From positions 2,221,547-2,285,546 of the forward strand of contig NZ_CP123897.1 of NCBI RefSeq assembly GCF_029910655.1: a DNA stretch of 64,000 bases, written 5' to 3'. The position numbers were made by a program, and so were the translations under genes. A model generated the notes under the pieces. It was not told the origin of the DNA and made no database searches. It saw only the letters and a list, made by a program, of their open reading frames with translations. Of the stretch, positions 17,972 through 26,604 are shown in pieces; the first letter of the stretch is position 1; each line of letters starts with the position of its first letter. The stretch is from Methylomonas sp. UP202. Its GTDB lineage: Bacteria > Pseudomonadota > Gammaproteobacteria > Methylococcales > Methylomonadaceae.

Positions 17972-18219
17972 CGTTCGGCACCGATTGCTTCCGCGACCGC
18001 CATCGCTTCGCCACCGTGCCGCTCGGGATCGAAGCGAGCCAAGCGCTGCTCCAACGTCAAGGCTTCATTGGCTATCGGCGTGATAATCACCCTGTCGTCT
18101 TCAACGGAAATTCGCACTCGTTGATGGTTATGCAAATGGGCGGCTTTGGCAATGGCCGCGGGTAGGCGCACGCCCAGGTTATTACCCCATTGTTTGATAT
18201 CGAGTATGGCTTCGGTCAT
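17965..18219 (-). CDS. mazE: MazE-like antitoxin (AbrB/SpoVT fold)
   Basis: An 84-residue protein with an N-terminal swapped-hairpin AbrB DNA-binding domain: ILDIKQWGNNLGVRLPAAIAKAAHLHNHQRVRISVEDDRVIITP. The acidic C-terminal tail (LEQRLARFDPERHGGEAMA) would wrap and block the toxin. Such antitoxins usually repress their own promoter. It precedes and overlaps mazF. Confidence 0.87.
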   Translation of the reverse strand: MTEAILDIKQWGNNLGVRLPAAIAKAAHLHNHQRVRISVEDDRVIITPIANEALTLEQRLARFDPERHGGEAMAVAEAIGAERW

Positions 18220-18290
18220 GATGCTTCCCTTGAATGTTTAAACGTGAGTATAAACATCGTTTTATATTTGGGTCAGTTTTGTGAATTTCT

Positions 18291-18320
18291 CTGGTTCCCA
18301 AGCCGGAGCTTGGGAGCCAG
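18291..18320. repeat. Dispersed hairpin repeat, copy 2
   Basis: A 13-bp stem, CTGGTTCCCAAGC / GCTTGGGAGCCAG, with one wobble pair and a 4-base loop. It is a relative of the hairpin at 11705-11730 and lies just past the 3' end of the DUF2130 gene. Confidence 0.7.
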
Positions 18321-18341
18321 ACCGACCGGCTGGTCGTTAGC

Positions 18342-19625
18342 TCAATCCAACTCATCATCCATCCCCAACGCCCGCATCTCCAAGCCTTCGATTTCTTGTA
18401 ACGATTTACCGGCGATGCCCTGCAAGTCGCCGTACATGCCGACCGTGGCGTTCATCACCCGCTCGATTTGCGCCTCGCGTTTGGCCCATTGTTTAGTGAT
18501 GGCTTTGCGTTCCTTGTCCAGGTCTTCCTGCATGGTGGAGAAGGCTTCGACGATGGCTTCGACGCGGTGACGGAAGCGCGGGCCGGTCAGGTATTGGTAG
18601 ACCATCTCGGTTTTGCCGTGTTGGCCTTCGGCGGCGAGGCGGGCCATGCCCACTTCCAGCAGCGTGTGGCGCAGTATCGTGGCGACCGGCAAGGCGGCGC
18701 GCGGGGCGGTGACCCAGATGCCATCGATGACGTCGAAGCTGTCCACGCCTTTGGGCAGGGCGTGGCTGACCAGCACGGCGATGTCGGCCTTGGCGCTGCG
18801 CTGGTCTTCGCGCAGTTTCACCAGCCAGCCGTCGCTCCAGTTTTTGGTGCGTTTGGCTTCCCAGAGAATGCTGCCTGCGGCTTGCCCGGAGCCGCCGACC
18901 ACGCGTTGTAGCAGGTCGCCGCCGAATTCGCCTTTGGCGACCGGTTCGATATTGTCGAACGGAAACTTGGCGCGCAGCAGGTTTTCCAGCTCCAGTTCCT
19001 GTACTTCGCCTTGTAGTTGCTGCGAGCCTTGTTCGGCTTTTTGTTTCAGTTCCTCTATTTTTTGCTGCATGGAGGCGATGGTCTGGTCTTTTTCCATCAC
19101 CCGTAGTTTCAGGCCTTCCTCGGCTTCGCGTTTGGCCTGGTTGCGCACTTCGGCCAGATTGGTTTGCACGCGTTTTTCGATGGTCAGTTCCAGCTCGCGC
19201 TTGGCGTCGTCCAGTTCGCGTTGTTTCTTGATCAGCTCGGCTTGGGCTTGTTGAGCTTCGGCGAGTTTGGCGTCGCGGACTTTCAATACTTCGTTCAGTT
19301 CGGCCAGCTCCCGGCTTTTTTGCTCCAGTTCGGCGGCGGCAGCCTGTTTGGCTTTGCGGGTTTCCTCCTCGATTACGCGCTGACGCTCGGCTTGCAATTG
19401 TTTGGCGACTTGCTGCGCGACTTGATCGTCCAGGCCGCGCTTGGCTTCGGCCAGTTGTTTCTCCTGGTCCTTGATGCCTTGTTCGCGCAGGGCGATGGCT
19501 TGGTCTTTTTGCTGTAACTGCTGCTCGAACTGTTTGCGGGTGGCGGCGAGCAGCGGCGCGGCCAGCGATTCGGTCAACGGTACTTGCGTGCTGCAATTGG
19601 GGCAGGTGATGGTGGCTTCGGTCAT
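18342..19625 (-). CDS. DUF2130 family protein with long coiled coil
   Basis: From the ATG at 19625 it has 427 residues: a short N-terminal zinc-finger-like start (ITCPNCSTQVPL), then a coiled coil rich in Glu, Gln, Lys and Ala over about residues 30-215, then a compact C-terminal DUF2130 domain (GEFGGDLLQRVV, GSILWEAKRTKNWSDGWLVKLREDQR, IAVLVSHALP). The C-terminal ILWEAKRTK and DQR elements resemble restriction-endonuclease-like folds seen in RmuC-type proteins; a nucleic-acid role is inference. A longer frame to 19697 lacks conserved residues. It is the neighbour of mobA, 75 bases away. Confidence 0.82.
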   Translation of the reverse strand: MTEATITCPNCSTQVPLTESLAAPLLAATRKQFEQQLQQKDQAIALREQGIKDQEKQLAEAKRGLDDQVAQQVAKQLQAERQRVIEEETRKAKQAAAAELEQKSRELAELNEVLKVRDAKLAEAQQAQAELIKKQRELDDAKRELELTIEKRVQTNLAEVRNQAKREAEEGLKLRVMEKDQTIASMQQKIEELKQKAEQGSQQLQGEVQELELENLLRAKFPFDNIEPVAKGEFGGDLLQRVVGGSGQAAGSILWEAKRTKNWSDGWLVKLREDQRSAKADIAVLVSHALPKGVDSFDVIDGIWVTAPRAALPVATILRHTLLEVGMARLAAEGQHGKTEMVYQYLTGPRFRHRVEAIVEAFSTMQEDLDKERKAITKQWAKREAQIERVMNATVGMYGDLQGIAGKSLQEIEGLEMRALGMDDELD

Positions 19626-19700
19626 GTGGGTTGGAAAGTCGGCGGATTTGGGAGCGGCATGATACCGGCACGGATTGGTTTCGTCTAACGGGAACACTAC

Positions 19701-20288
19701 TTAGGTGTGCCTGTCCAGCTCGGCCAGGTCCAGTGCGGTATTGACGTTGGCGAAGATACCGGGCCGATCCGAAAAATCCACCCGGACCGGATCGTGCGCG
19801 GTAAACCAGAGTTGCAATTTGCGCTCGCCGCGGTCGAGATAGGCTTGCAGGTCGGCGGCAAGGTGGGTGCGTAACGCGGCGACGGTCGGATGCCAGCGAT
19901 TGCCGTCGTGGGCGGCGGCAATCGCTGGCTCGTCGCTTAACGCGGCCAGCAGGCGCTGTAAATCGGCGGTTTCGATCAACGGCGTATCGCAGGGCACGAT
20001 CAGCAGAATCTCGCTATCGCAGGCTCGCATGCCGGCCAGAATACCGGCCAGCGGACCGTCGAAGTCGGTGTTGGCGTCGGCAATTACCGGATAGCCGAGT
20101 TGACGGTAGGCGTCGCGATTGCGGTTGGCGCTGATCCAGGTAGCGCCCACCAAGGGTTGCAACGCGGCCAAACCGTAAGCGGCCAGCGGCAAGCCTCGGA
20201 AGGGCAGCAAGCCTTTGTCGCGGCCATCCATGCGTCTGGCGCGGCCGCCCGCCAGGACCAAGCCGGCGACTGTGTTTTGCCCGTTCAT
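19701..20288 (-). CDS. mobA: Molybdenum cofactor guanylyltransferase MobA
   Basis: MobA attaches GMP to molybdopterin to make the bis-MGD cofactor. The 195-residue protein has the nucleotide-binding signature LAGGRARRMDGRDKGLLPF (about residues 12-30), the DTDFDGPLAGILAGM-like segment and LLIVPCDTPLI for metal and nucleotide contact. The length is normal. Other cofactor genes are not adjacent. It is divergent from the DUF302 lipoprotein gene with only 17 bases between the start codons. Confidence 0.93.
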   Translation of the reverse strand: MNGQNTVAGLVLAGGRARRMDGRDKGLLPFRGLPLAAYGLAALQPLVGATWISANRNRDAYRQLGYPVIADANTDFDGPLAGILAGMRACDSEILLIVPCDTPLIETADLQRLLAALSDEPAIAAAHDGNRWHPTVAALRTHLAADLQAYLDRGERKLQLWFTAHDPVRVDFSDRPGIFANVNTALDLAELDRHT

Positions 20289-20305
20289 GATGATAAACTT
20301 TGCCG

Positions 20306-20764
20306 ATGTTGAAGAGAGCCGTCATTGTCGCAAGCCTGCCCCTGTTTGCAAGCTGCGCTGGGCTGCCGCCGAATACCGAGTTGGTGCCGTATTACCAGGT
20401 CGAAACCGTCAAGCCTTACGACGAGGTGCTGGCGGAACTGGAAGTGGCGATCGCCGAGCACAACTTTCGGATCACCGGCCACAGCCGGGTCGGCAAGGTG
20501 ATTCGCGATCGCGGCGCGTCGGGCTTTCCGGAATACGACACGGTCCAATTTTGCAATCTGACGCTGGCGAAGGTGGTGCTGGAGATTACGCCGCACGCGA
20601 TCGGCTTCATGCCTTGCAATGTGGTGACCTACCAGTTCGACGGCAAGACCCGAGTCAAAACCCATTTGCTGCCCGAGGACACCGATAATTCGGCCTTGAA
20701 CGCGTTTGCCAAGGAAATGAATCCGCAATTGCGGCAAATCGTCGATTTCGCCGCCCAACCCTGA
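20306..20764 (+). CDS. DUF302 domain lipoprotein
   Basis: The ATG at 20306 gives 152 residues with a lipoprotein signal (MLKRAVIVASLPLFASCAG, lipobox FASC). The mature part fits the DUF302 fold: PYYQVETVKPYDEVLAELEVAIAEHNFRITGHSRVGKVIRDRG, followed by FCNLTLAKVVLEITPHAIGFMPCNVVTYQFDGKTRV. DUF302 proteins are small alpha/beta proteins of unknown activity, often in sulfur- or metal-related contexts. It probably forms a transcription unit with the next lipoprotein gene, 28 bases downstream. Confidence 0.82.
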   Translation: MLKRAVIVASLPLFASCAGLPPNTELVPYYQVETVKPYDEVLAELEVAIAEHNFRITGHSRVGKVIRDRGASGFPEYDTVQFCNLTLAKVVLEITPHAIGFMPCNVVTYQFDGKTRVKTHLLPEDTDNSALNAFAKEMNPQLRQIVDFAAQP

Positions 20765-20792
20765 TTTCAATCAACCCCATCCGAAATACACC

Positions 20793-21194
20793 ATGAAAAA
20801 AACCTTGTTTTCGACCATTGCCGCGATCGCGCTTTTGACCGGTTGCGCCGCCCAGCAGGAAAATACCCAAGCCGAAGCCTCGGCCACCGAAGCGGCGCCC
20901 GCCAGGATTAACGACTTTCCGACCCGCGACCGGGTGGAGTACGTGTTGGAATGCATGGCCAAGCGCGGCGGTAGCGGCAGTTACATCACCCAATACGCCT
21001 GCGGCTGCAAGGTGGATAAGATCGCCGAGAAACTGACTTTTGCCGAATACGAGGCGGCGCGCACCTACACGCAAATGCAGAAAGCTCCCGGCGAATCCGG
21101 CGCGGCCTTCCGCGATGCCAAACAGAGTAAGGACTTGCGCGCCAAATTGAAGGAAGCCGACGCCGAGGCCGAAAAAGCCTGCTTCGTGAAATAA
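20793..21194 (+). CDS. Small Cys-containing lipoprotein
   Basis: A 133-residue protein with lipoprotein signal MKKTLFSTIAAIALLTGCAA (lipobox LTGC). The mature part has a low-complexity Ala/Glu linker and then a pattern of three cysteines plus a terminal one (VLECMAKRGG, YACGCKVDKIAEKL, KACFVK), which could form two disulfides. I do not recognise the family. It follows the DUF302 lipoprotein closely. Confidence 0.75.
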   Translation: MKKTLFSTIAAIALLTGCAAQQENTQAEASATEAAPARINDFPTRDRVEYVLECMAKRGGSGSYITQYACGCKVDKIAEKLTFAEYEAARTYTQMQKAPGESGAAFRDAKQSKDLRAKLKEADAEAEKACFVK

Positions 21195-21338
21195 GCTGTT
21201 GTCGCCAACCGATACGTGGGCAGGCTTGCGTTCAGCGGCGGTTCCGCGTTCCGCTCGGCGGCCAATTGCGTATCGGCCGGTTTTCCGGCGTCTCCGAACT
21301 GAATGCCGGAAACCTGGACTATCTGCCTCAATCACCTA

Positions 21339-21451
21339 TTAACCTGGCTCTTGAATACCGTTCGCCCTGGGCCTGTCGAAGGGCACACTAGCCTAGGTTT
21401 CGACGAGCTCAGCCCAAATGAAATACCTGTGATCAATAGGGCCGGGTTAAT
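21339..21451. repeat. TTAA-bounded palindromic element
   Basis: Arms TTAACCTGGCTC and GGGCCGGGTTAA enclose CCGTTCGCCCTGGGCCTGTC on the left and a partly complementary CGACGAGCTCAG region on the right, about 113 bases in all. It is one of at least four relatives in the window. Confidence 0.7.
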
Positions 21452-21576
21452 AGTTCCGTCTTGTTCCGATGATGCGGTGCTTGATCGCCGGTCACCGCTG
21501 ACGGCGCGCTATTGCGGATCGCTTTTTGTCGTGGATGGTGTCGATTTCTCTGTCTCAAACGCCGTTGAAGGCCAAA

Positions 21577-23322
21577 ATGCTTAAATTACTGGGCTGGCTG
21601 CTGTTGGCCGCGCCGCTGGCATTGAAAGGGCTGTACGTCGATCGCTTTATTTACGACTACACCGGCACCCGCTGGCTGGGTCTGGGGCAGGTAATCGCCA
21701 ACGACGCGGTACTGTTTTTCGCGATCTTGTTATTGGGATATGTGTCGCTGTCGCCACGCTTGCCGCGTCCGGCGGTAGCGCTGTTACGCCTGACGGCCTT
21801 GGCGATCTGGGCGGTGTATTGGATCGATTACGCGATCATCGTTAATTTCAATACCCATCTAGCGCTCGGCGATGCGATCAAATACACCGATTATTCGCTG
21901 AAATACATTCGGCAAATTTACGGGTTGAGCGATGCCGGGCTGGCCTTGCTGGGCGCGGCGCTGGCGATATTGCCGGCTTACTGGGTTCTGGCGCGGTTTC
22001 CGGCCGTCGCGACCCGCCGGAAGTGGCCGCTGGCACTGATTTGCAGTCTGCCGCTGGCTACCGCCTTCGCGGAAAACGAGCGCTACGCCCACGCCTGGAT
22101 TTACAAAAACGTCATCGACTACAACCTGACGATCCTGTCGGAAGCCTCGCCTTACAGTCCGGCTTTCCGGCATGCGCTGCGGTATCGCGAAACCTTGAGT
22201 TGTCAAACGGCGGCGCCGGCCGCGCCCAACGTCATTGTCCTGATGGTCGAGTCGCTGTCGGCCTACCAGAGTCGATTCTTTTCCGGTATCGAGGACTGGA
22301 CCCCGAATTTGGACGCGATTGCCGCCGAACAACGGGCCTACACCCAGTTTTACGCCAACGGCTTTATTACCGAGGACGGCGAAATTGCGTTATTGACCGG
22401 GATCTTGCCGCTGTATCCGCCGTCCAGCTACAGCGACGACGGCGGTACGTCATTCCATAGTTTTTACGATTTGCCGGAGGCCTTGCCGCGTGTGTTAAAA
22501 CCGCTCGGTTACCGTAGCGAGTTCCTGACTACCGCCGATCTGGATTTCGGCAATACCGGCGATTGGGCGCGGCGCGCCGGTTTCGATGGTGTCGAAGGTC
22601 ACGATCATCCGGAATACGACCGCTGGGAGCGTTTTCACTTTCAGGCCGCGCCGGACGAAGCCTTGTACCGGCGGCTTATGGATCGCGTCGCGGCGCAACG
22701 CGGACCGTATTTACTGTTCGCCAAGACCGTCAGCAGCCACCATCCGTATATCAACCCAGAGACCAAGGAAAAATCCGAGTCGGCGGCGATTCGTTATACC
22801 GACCAACAATTGGGCCGGTTTTACCGGCAATTGCGGGCCTCGGGATTTTTCGACAACGGGGTGTTGGTCATTGTCGGCGATCATCATTCGATGACGCCGC
22901 TGAAAAAAGCCGAGGGCGAGCGCTTTGGGCCGTTCAAGGCTTCGGCCAGAGTGCCGTTGGTACTGGCCGGCCGCGGCATCCCGCCCGGTGTGGAAGCTCG
23001 GCCGTTTCAGCAAATCGACGTGTATCACAGCCTGCGAGGCCTGATCGAAGGCCGGCAATGCCACGGCGATTGGATCGGCGATTTGCTGGCCGGCGCACCG
23101 CCGCGTTTCATTTTGCATCGGCGCGGCGACAATCGCGATATGGCCAGTTTGTTTAGCGAGGACGCCGATTATCTGATCAAGCTGGACGGCGATGCGACCC
23201 GCTTGGCCGGCAAGGCGCCGGCCGATCCGAATTTGGCGCGCGAGTGGCTGGACAAGGTCAATTCGGCGCGGATTGCCCGAGCGGACTGGGCGGCGCGGCA
23301 ATCCGCCGAAAGGTCAAATTGA
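21577..23322 (+). CDS. LtaS-like membrane sulfatase/phosphoglycerol transferase
   Basis: From the ATG at 21577 it has 581 residues: five N-terminal membrane helices (about residues 1-170) and a periplasmic alkaline-phosphatase-superfamily domain. Metal and catalytic elements are visible: VIVLMVESLSAY, the NGFITEDGEIALLTG segment with the likely catalytic threonine, SSHHPY and VGDHHS. Such proteins transfer phosphoglycerol or phosphoethanolamine to envelope glycans, or act on lipid-linked groups; the substrate here is not evident. A start 17 codons upstream (21526) is possible but non-conserved. The 3' end overlaps the convergent AlkB-like gene by about 65 bases. Confidence 0.82.
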   Translation: MLKLLGWLLLAAPLALKGLYVDRFIYDYTGTRWLGLGQVIANDAVLFFAILLLGYVSLSPRLPRPAVALLRLTALAIWAVYWIDYAIIVNFNTHLALGDAIKYTDYSLKYIRQIYGLSDAGLALLGAALAILPAYWVLARFPAVATRRKWPLALICSLPLATAFAENERYAHAWIYKNVIDYNLTILSEASPYSPAFRHALRYRETLSCQTAAPAAPNVIVLMVESLSAYQSRFFSGIEDWTPNLDAIAAEQRAYTQFYANGFITEDGEIALLTGILPLYPPSSYSDDGGTSFHSFYDLPEALPRVLKPLGYRSEFLTTADLDFGNTGDWARRAGFDGVEGHDHPEYDRWERFHFQAAPDEALYRRLMDRVAAQRGPYLLFAKTVSSHHPYINPETKEKSESAAIRYTDQQLGRFYRQLRASGFFDNGVLVIVGDHHSMTPLKKAEGERFGPFKASARVPLVLAGRGIPPGVEARPFQQIDVYHSLRGLIEGRQCHGDWIGDLLAGAPPRFILHRRGDNRDMASLFSEDADYLIKLDGDATRLAGKAPADPNLAREWLDKVNSARIARADWAARQSAERSN

Positions 23323-23881
23323 TGCGCGCTTGCTTGGCTAGACGGGTTTTCGGCAATTCGTGACGCCAGTGGTGTTGCAGGCTGCCGGCCATGATCAGCA
23401 AGTCGCCGTGCGCCAAATCGATGTCCAGGGTTTCGCGGCCGCGCTTGTGTCTAAACCGTAATAGCCGGCTGTCGCCGAAACTCAACGAAGCGATCAGCGG
23501 ATTGCGGCCCAATTCGGGTTCGTCGTCGGCGTGGAGGCCCATCGAGTCGCGGCCGTCGCGGTACAGATTGGCCAACACGCTATTGAAGGGATGCTCGCAA
23601 GCCGTCTCCAGCTCGCCGCGCAGGGCTTGCAAGTGGGCGGTCCACGGCAGCGGTGCGTGATCGACGCCGGAATAGCGGTAATGGGCGTCGGCGTCGCCGT
23701 ACCAGGCCATCAAGCGCGGCACGGTCACCCAGCGGCCGAACAGTTGGATTTGTTCGGATTGCCAGGCCAGTTCGGTTAACAAGCGCTCGAAATGGTCGTC
23801 GGCCACCGACGGCTGATAAAAACCGCGTAGCCAATACAGTTCGCCGTCGAACGGCGCCAGGTTGTCGGCGGTATGGGTCAA
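23258..23881 (-). CDS. AlkB-like 2-oxoglutarate/Fe(II) dioxygenase
   Basis: The 207-residue protein keeps the AlkB core: VPRLMAWYGD, the iron ligands in GLHADDEPELG (HxD), the distal histidine in QHHWRHELPKT and the 2-oxoglutarate arginines in ARINLTFRR. It resembles the AlkB/ALKBH2-3 repair group that removes alkyl groups from DNA or RNA. The start is taken as the TTG at 23881 overlapping the stop of the transporter gene (TTGA), because a longer frame runs wholly inside that gene. The last 15 residues extend past the usual family end. Confidence 0.85.
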   Translation of the reverse strand: MTHTADNLAPFDGELYWLRGFYQPSVADDHFERLLTELAWQSEQIQLFGRWVTVPRLMAWYGDADAHYRYSGVDHAPLPWTAHLQALRGELETACEHPFNSVLANLYRDGRDSMGLHADDEPELGRNPLIASLSFGDSRLLRFRHKRGRETLDIDLAHGDLLIMAGSLQHHWRHELPKTRLAKQARINLTFRRIAAPPSPLGQSAPN

Positions 23882-25536
23882 TGGACCAGCAGGACCAACA
23901 TTTGCGCGGCGACGATGCGCAGGATCATGACTAGCGGATACACGCTGGCGTAGGCCACCGACACCGCCGGCGACGGGCTGAAGCTGTTGGCGAAGGCCAG
24001 CGCCGGCGGATCGGTCATGCTGCCGGCCAACAAACCGCATAGCGACAGAAAGTTCATCCGATACACCAGCCTCGCGATGCCGGCGACGATTAACAGCGGC
24101 AACAAGGTAATCGCCGCCGCGCAGGCCATCCAGTAAACGCCGTCGCCGTGCACCAGCGTGGCGACGAATTGGTCGCCGGAGTTCAAGCCGACGCAGGCCA
24201 GGAACAGTACGATGCCGATGTCCTTCAAAATGATGTTCGAGCTTTTCGGCAAGTGCCAGGTGACCGTGCCCCAATTGCCGATGCGGCTCAACACGATGGC
24301 GACCAACAGCGGCCCGCCGGCCATGCCGAGTTTGATCGCCGACGGCACGCCGGGCACGTACAACGGAATGCTGCCCAGCAAAATACCCAGAGTCAGGCCG
24401 ATAAAGATCGGGATGATTTGCGGGTGGTCCAGCGTCTCCAGCGAATTGCCCAAGGCCGCCGCGATGTTCGTCAGCGCCTGTTTACTGCCAACCACGTGCA
24501 ACTCGTCGCCGTATTGCACCTGCACGTTGCTGGCCGGCGAGAATTCCACGTCTGGGCGATGTACCCTGGAGATCGTCACGCCGTAGAGCAGGCAAAGCTC
24601 GCCGATGGTAACGCCGATCGCCGAGCGGTCGGTCACGACCATGCGCTTGCTGTCCAGATGGCTGGGGATTTGTTTCAGGTCGACGTCGGATTCCGGTCCG
24701 ATTAGCATTTTGAGCTGTTCCAACGGCTCGCGCGGACCGACCAGGCGCAGGATGTCGCCGACCGCCAGTTGGCTTTGCCGTTTGGCCAACTGCACTTGGC
24801 CTTCGTGCAGAATCCGGGTGGTCACCACGTTATGCTCGTGAATAAACGGAATCTCTTCCAGCGTCTTGCCGTGCAAGTTCAGGTTTTCGACGCGCAAGTC
24901 CTTCCAGATCGGCACATCGTTTTTTTGTTGGCTTTCGGCGTATTGTTGGGTTTCGGCGTCGATGTCCACCTGGCAGAGTTTTCGATAGATCAGCATGGTC
25001 AGGATGATGCCGATGATGCCGAACGGGTAGGCCACCGCGTAACCCAGGCCGGGCATTTTCAAGGTTTCCGGGTTGATGCCCGGCGTGCCGCCGAGCACTT
25101 GCTGAGCCGCCGCCAGCGACGGCGTATTGGTGGTGGCGCCGGAAAACAGGCCGACCGCGACCGGCATCGGAATCTCGCCGAAGTGCGCGATCGCCACCAC
25201 CAACAGTGCGCCCAAGCCGACGATGGCGGCGGCCAGACCGTTCAGCCGCAAGCCGTAACGCATGAACGAGTTGGCAAAGCCGGGTCCGACTTGCAGGCCG
25301 ATCGCATACACGAACAAAACCAAGCCGAAATCGCGCAAAAAGTGCATCACTTCCGGATTGATCGTTAATCGGTAATGGCCGAATAGTAAGCCGGAGAACA
25401 GTACGCCGGCGATGCCGAGCTGAATGCCCGCCAACGACAGCCGGCCGAGTATCAACCCGCTGGCGACGACCAGCGCGATGATCAGCAGCGTATGCGGCAC
25501 CGAATCTTGTTCGATCAGAGTCAGCAGCCAGTTCAT
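23878..25536 (-). CDS. AspT/YidE-type membrane transporter with TrkA-C domains
   Basis: The 552-residue protein has two hydrophobic halves (about 10-180 and 370-552), each of five to six helices, flanking a soluble middle with two TrkA-C (RCK_C) domains (about 200-370, e.g. QLAVGDILRLVGPREPLEQL and VQYGDELHVVGSKQAL). This is the aspartate:alanine exchanger (AAE) family layout; YidE and YbjL of E. coli share it. The substrate cannot be read from sequence. It is 4-base coupled to the AlkB-like gene. Confidence 0.9.
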   Translation of the reverse strand: MNWLLTLIEQDSVPHTLLIIALVVASGLILGRLSLAGIQLGIAGVLFSGLLFGHYRLTINPEVMHFLRDFGLVLFVYAIGLQVGPGFANSFMRYGLRLNGLAAAIVGLGALLVVAIAHFGEIPMPVAVGLFSGATTNTPSLAAAQQVLGGTPGINPETLKMPGLGYAVAYPFGIIGIILTMLIYRKLCQVDIDAETQQYAESQQKNDVPIWKDLRVENLNLHGKTLEEIPFIHEHNVVTTRILHEGQVQLAKRQSQLAVGDILRLVGPREPLEQLKMLIGPESDVDLKQIPSHLDSKRMVVTDRSAIGVTIGELCLLYGVTISRVHRPDVEFSPASNVQVQYGDELHVVGSKQALTNIAAALGNSLETLDHPQIIPIFIGLTLGILLGSIPLYVPGVPSAIKLGMAGGPLLVAIVLSRIGNWGTVTWHLPKSSNIILKDIGIVLFLACVGLNSGDQFVATLVHGDGVYWMACAAAITLLPLLIVAGIARLVYRMNFLSLCGLLAGSMTDPPALAFANSFSPSPAVSVAYASVYPLVMILRIVAAQMLVLLVH

Positions 25537-25744
25537 CGGCGCTCTGCTCCAATCTGGATTCGGCCGGTTTGTCGGGCAAATCGATACCTGTTGCCTAAGC
25601 GGCGCGGCCGCGCCATGCGGGCGGGTTTGCCTAGCCGGCCGAGGCTGACTATGATGGTCGCGCGCAGGGTAGCGGCAACGTCAAAAACCAATTGGGATAC
25701 CATCATTTAATTCGCGAGTCCATTATCCAAACCGGGAGAAGTCT

Positions 25745-26311
25745 ATGAAGCGATCTTACAATATCAAAATTCAATGGCTGGCGTTATTCGCCTTGTTCGC
25801 GGGGGCCGCGCAGGCCGCCGATGTCGGGGCCGGCAAGGCTAGGTCGGCCGCCTGCCAAGCGTGTCACGGGCCGGTTGGCGTGAGTAGCGGGCCGTTGTGG
25901 CCGAGCTTGGCCGGTCTGAATGCCGGTTATATTGAAGGTCAGCTGGTTAAATTTCGCTCTGGCATGCGCGATGACCCGGTCATGCGGCCGATTGCCGAGG
26001 AACTTAGCGATGCCGATATGCAAAATTTAGCCGCCTATTTTTCCAGCTTGCAAGGCAAATCGGCCGGCGGCGATCCGGCATTGGCCAAACTTGGCAAGGA
26101 TAAGGCCGGCATGTGCCTGGGTTGCCACGGCAATAACGCTCAGGGCGTCGGCATGGCGCCGAAACTGGCCGGCCAGCTACCCAAATACCTAGCCAAACAA
26201 TTGACCGATTTCAAGAAAGGCGCCCGTAAAGCACCGCAAATGAATGCGATGGCTCAGTCGCTTTCAGACGATGACATCAAAGCGCTGGCGGCCTATTTGG
26301 CGTCCTTGTAA
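25745..26311 (+). CDS. Cytochrome c4-type di-haem protein
   Basis: A 188-residue periplasmic protein with a signal peptide (ALFAGAAQA) and two class I haem-c domains. Haem motifs are CQACH (about residue 38) and CLGCH (about 120). Each domain has a matching distal region (GMRDDPVMRPIAEELSDADMQNLAAYFSSL and RKAPQMNAMAQSLSDDDIKALAAYLASL), supplying axial methionines. Cytochrome c4 carries electrons to terminal oxidases or other reductases. It has its own promoter region and a strong terminator. Confidence 0.93.
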   Translation: MKRSYNIKIQWLALFALFAGAAQAADVGAGKARSAACQACHGPVGVSSGPLWPSLAGLNAGYIEGQLVKFRSGMRDDPVMRPIAEELSDADMQNLAAYFSSLQGKSAGGDPALAKLGKDKAGMCLGCHGNNAQGVGMAPKLAGQLPKYLAKQLTDFKKGARKAPQMNAMAQSLSDDDIKALAAYLASL

Positions 26312-26341
26312 GCTAGGTCCGCGCGGGGTGGCAAAGACTTG

Positions 26342-26381
26342 CCGGCCGGCGGCAAACCGACTTGCCGCCGGCCGGTTTTTT
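26342..26381 (+). terminator. Intrinsic terminator of the cytochrome c4 gene
   Basis: A 14-bp perfect stem, CCGGCCGGCGGCAA / TTGCCGCCGGCCGG, with a 6-base loop and a following TTTTTTG, about 30 bases past the stop codon. Confidence 0.92.
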
Positions 26382-26498
26382 GTTGCAAATCGGCGAATTC
26401 ATTCGATTTCGAGGCTTCTTCCTCGACATTTCTTAACCAGCTTTTACTCATCTTTACCAAAACTGTCGTCCAGAACGGCGGATTTAGGCCGATAGTTT

Positions 26499-26571
26499 GC
26501 ACTAGCTCTAGTGCGGCGCGGCCAGACAGGCCGATTTCCGCGTTAATCGGCGGCAACCTTGGCAGGTTGCC
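26499..26571 (+). promoter_or_regulatory. Two dyads upstream of the EF-hand gene
   Basis: A perfect 7+2+7 dyad, GCACTAG-CT-CTAGTGC, lies at 26499-26514, and an 8-bp hairpin, GGCAACCT / AGGTTGCC, at 26552-26571. Both lie within 110 bases of the start codon and could be operator or leader hairpin. Confidence 0.45.
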
Positions 26572-26604
26572 CGGTCACTACCTAGTAAAGATGAGGATAC
26601 AGCG

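Noticed and set aside
18493-19671. Long alternative frame inside the DUF2130 gene
   Set aside because: Arg/Gly/Gln-rich low-complexity product in the same strand, another frame; the DUF2130 frame has the conserved domain.
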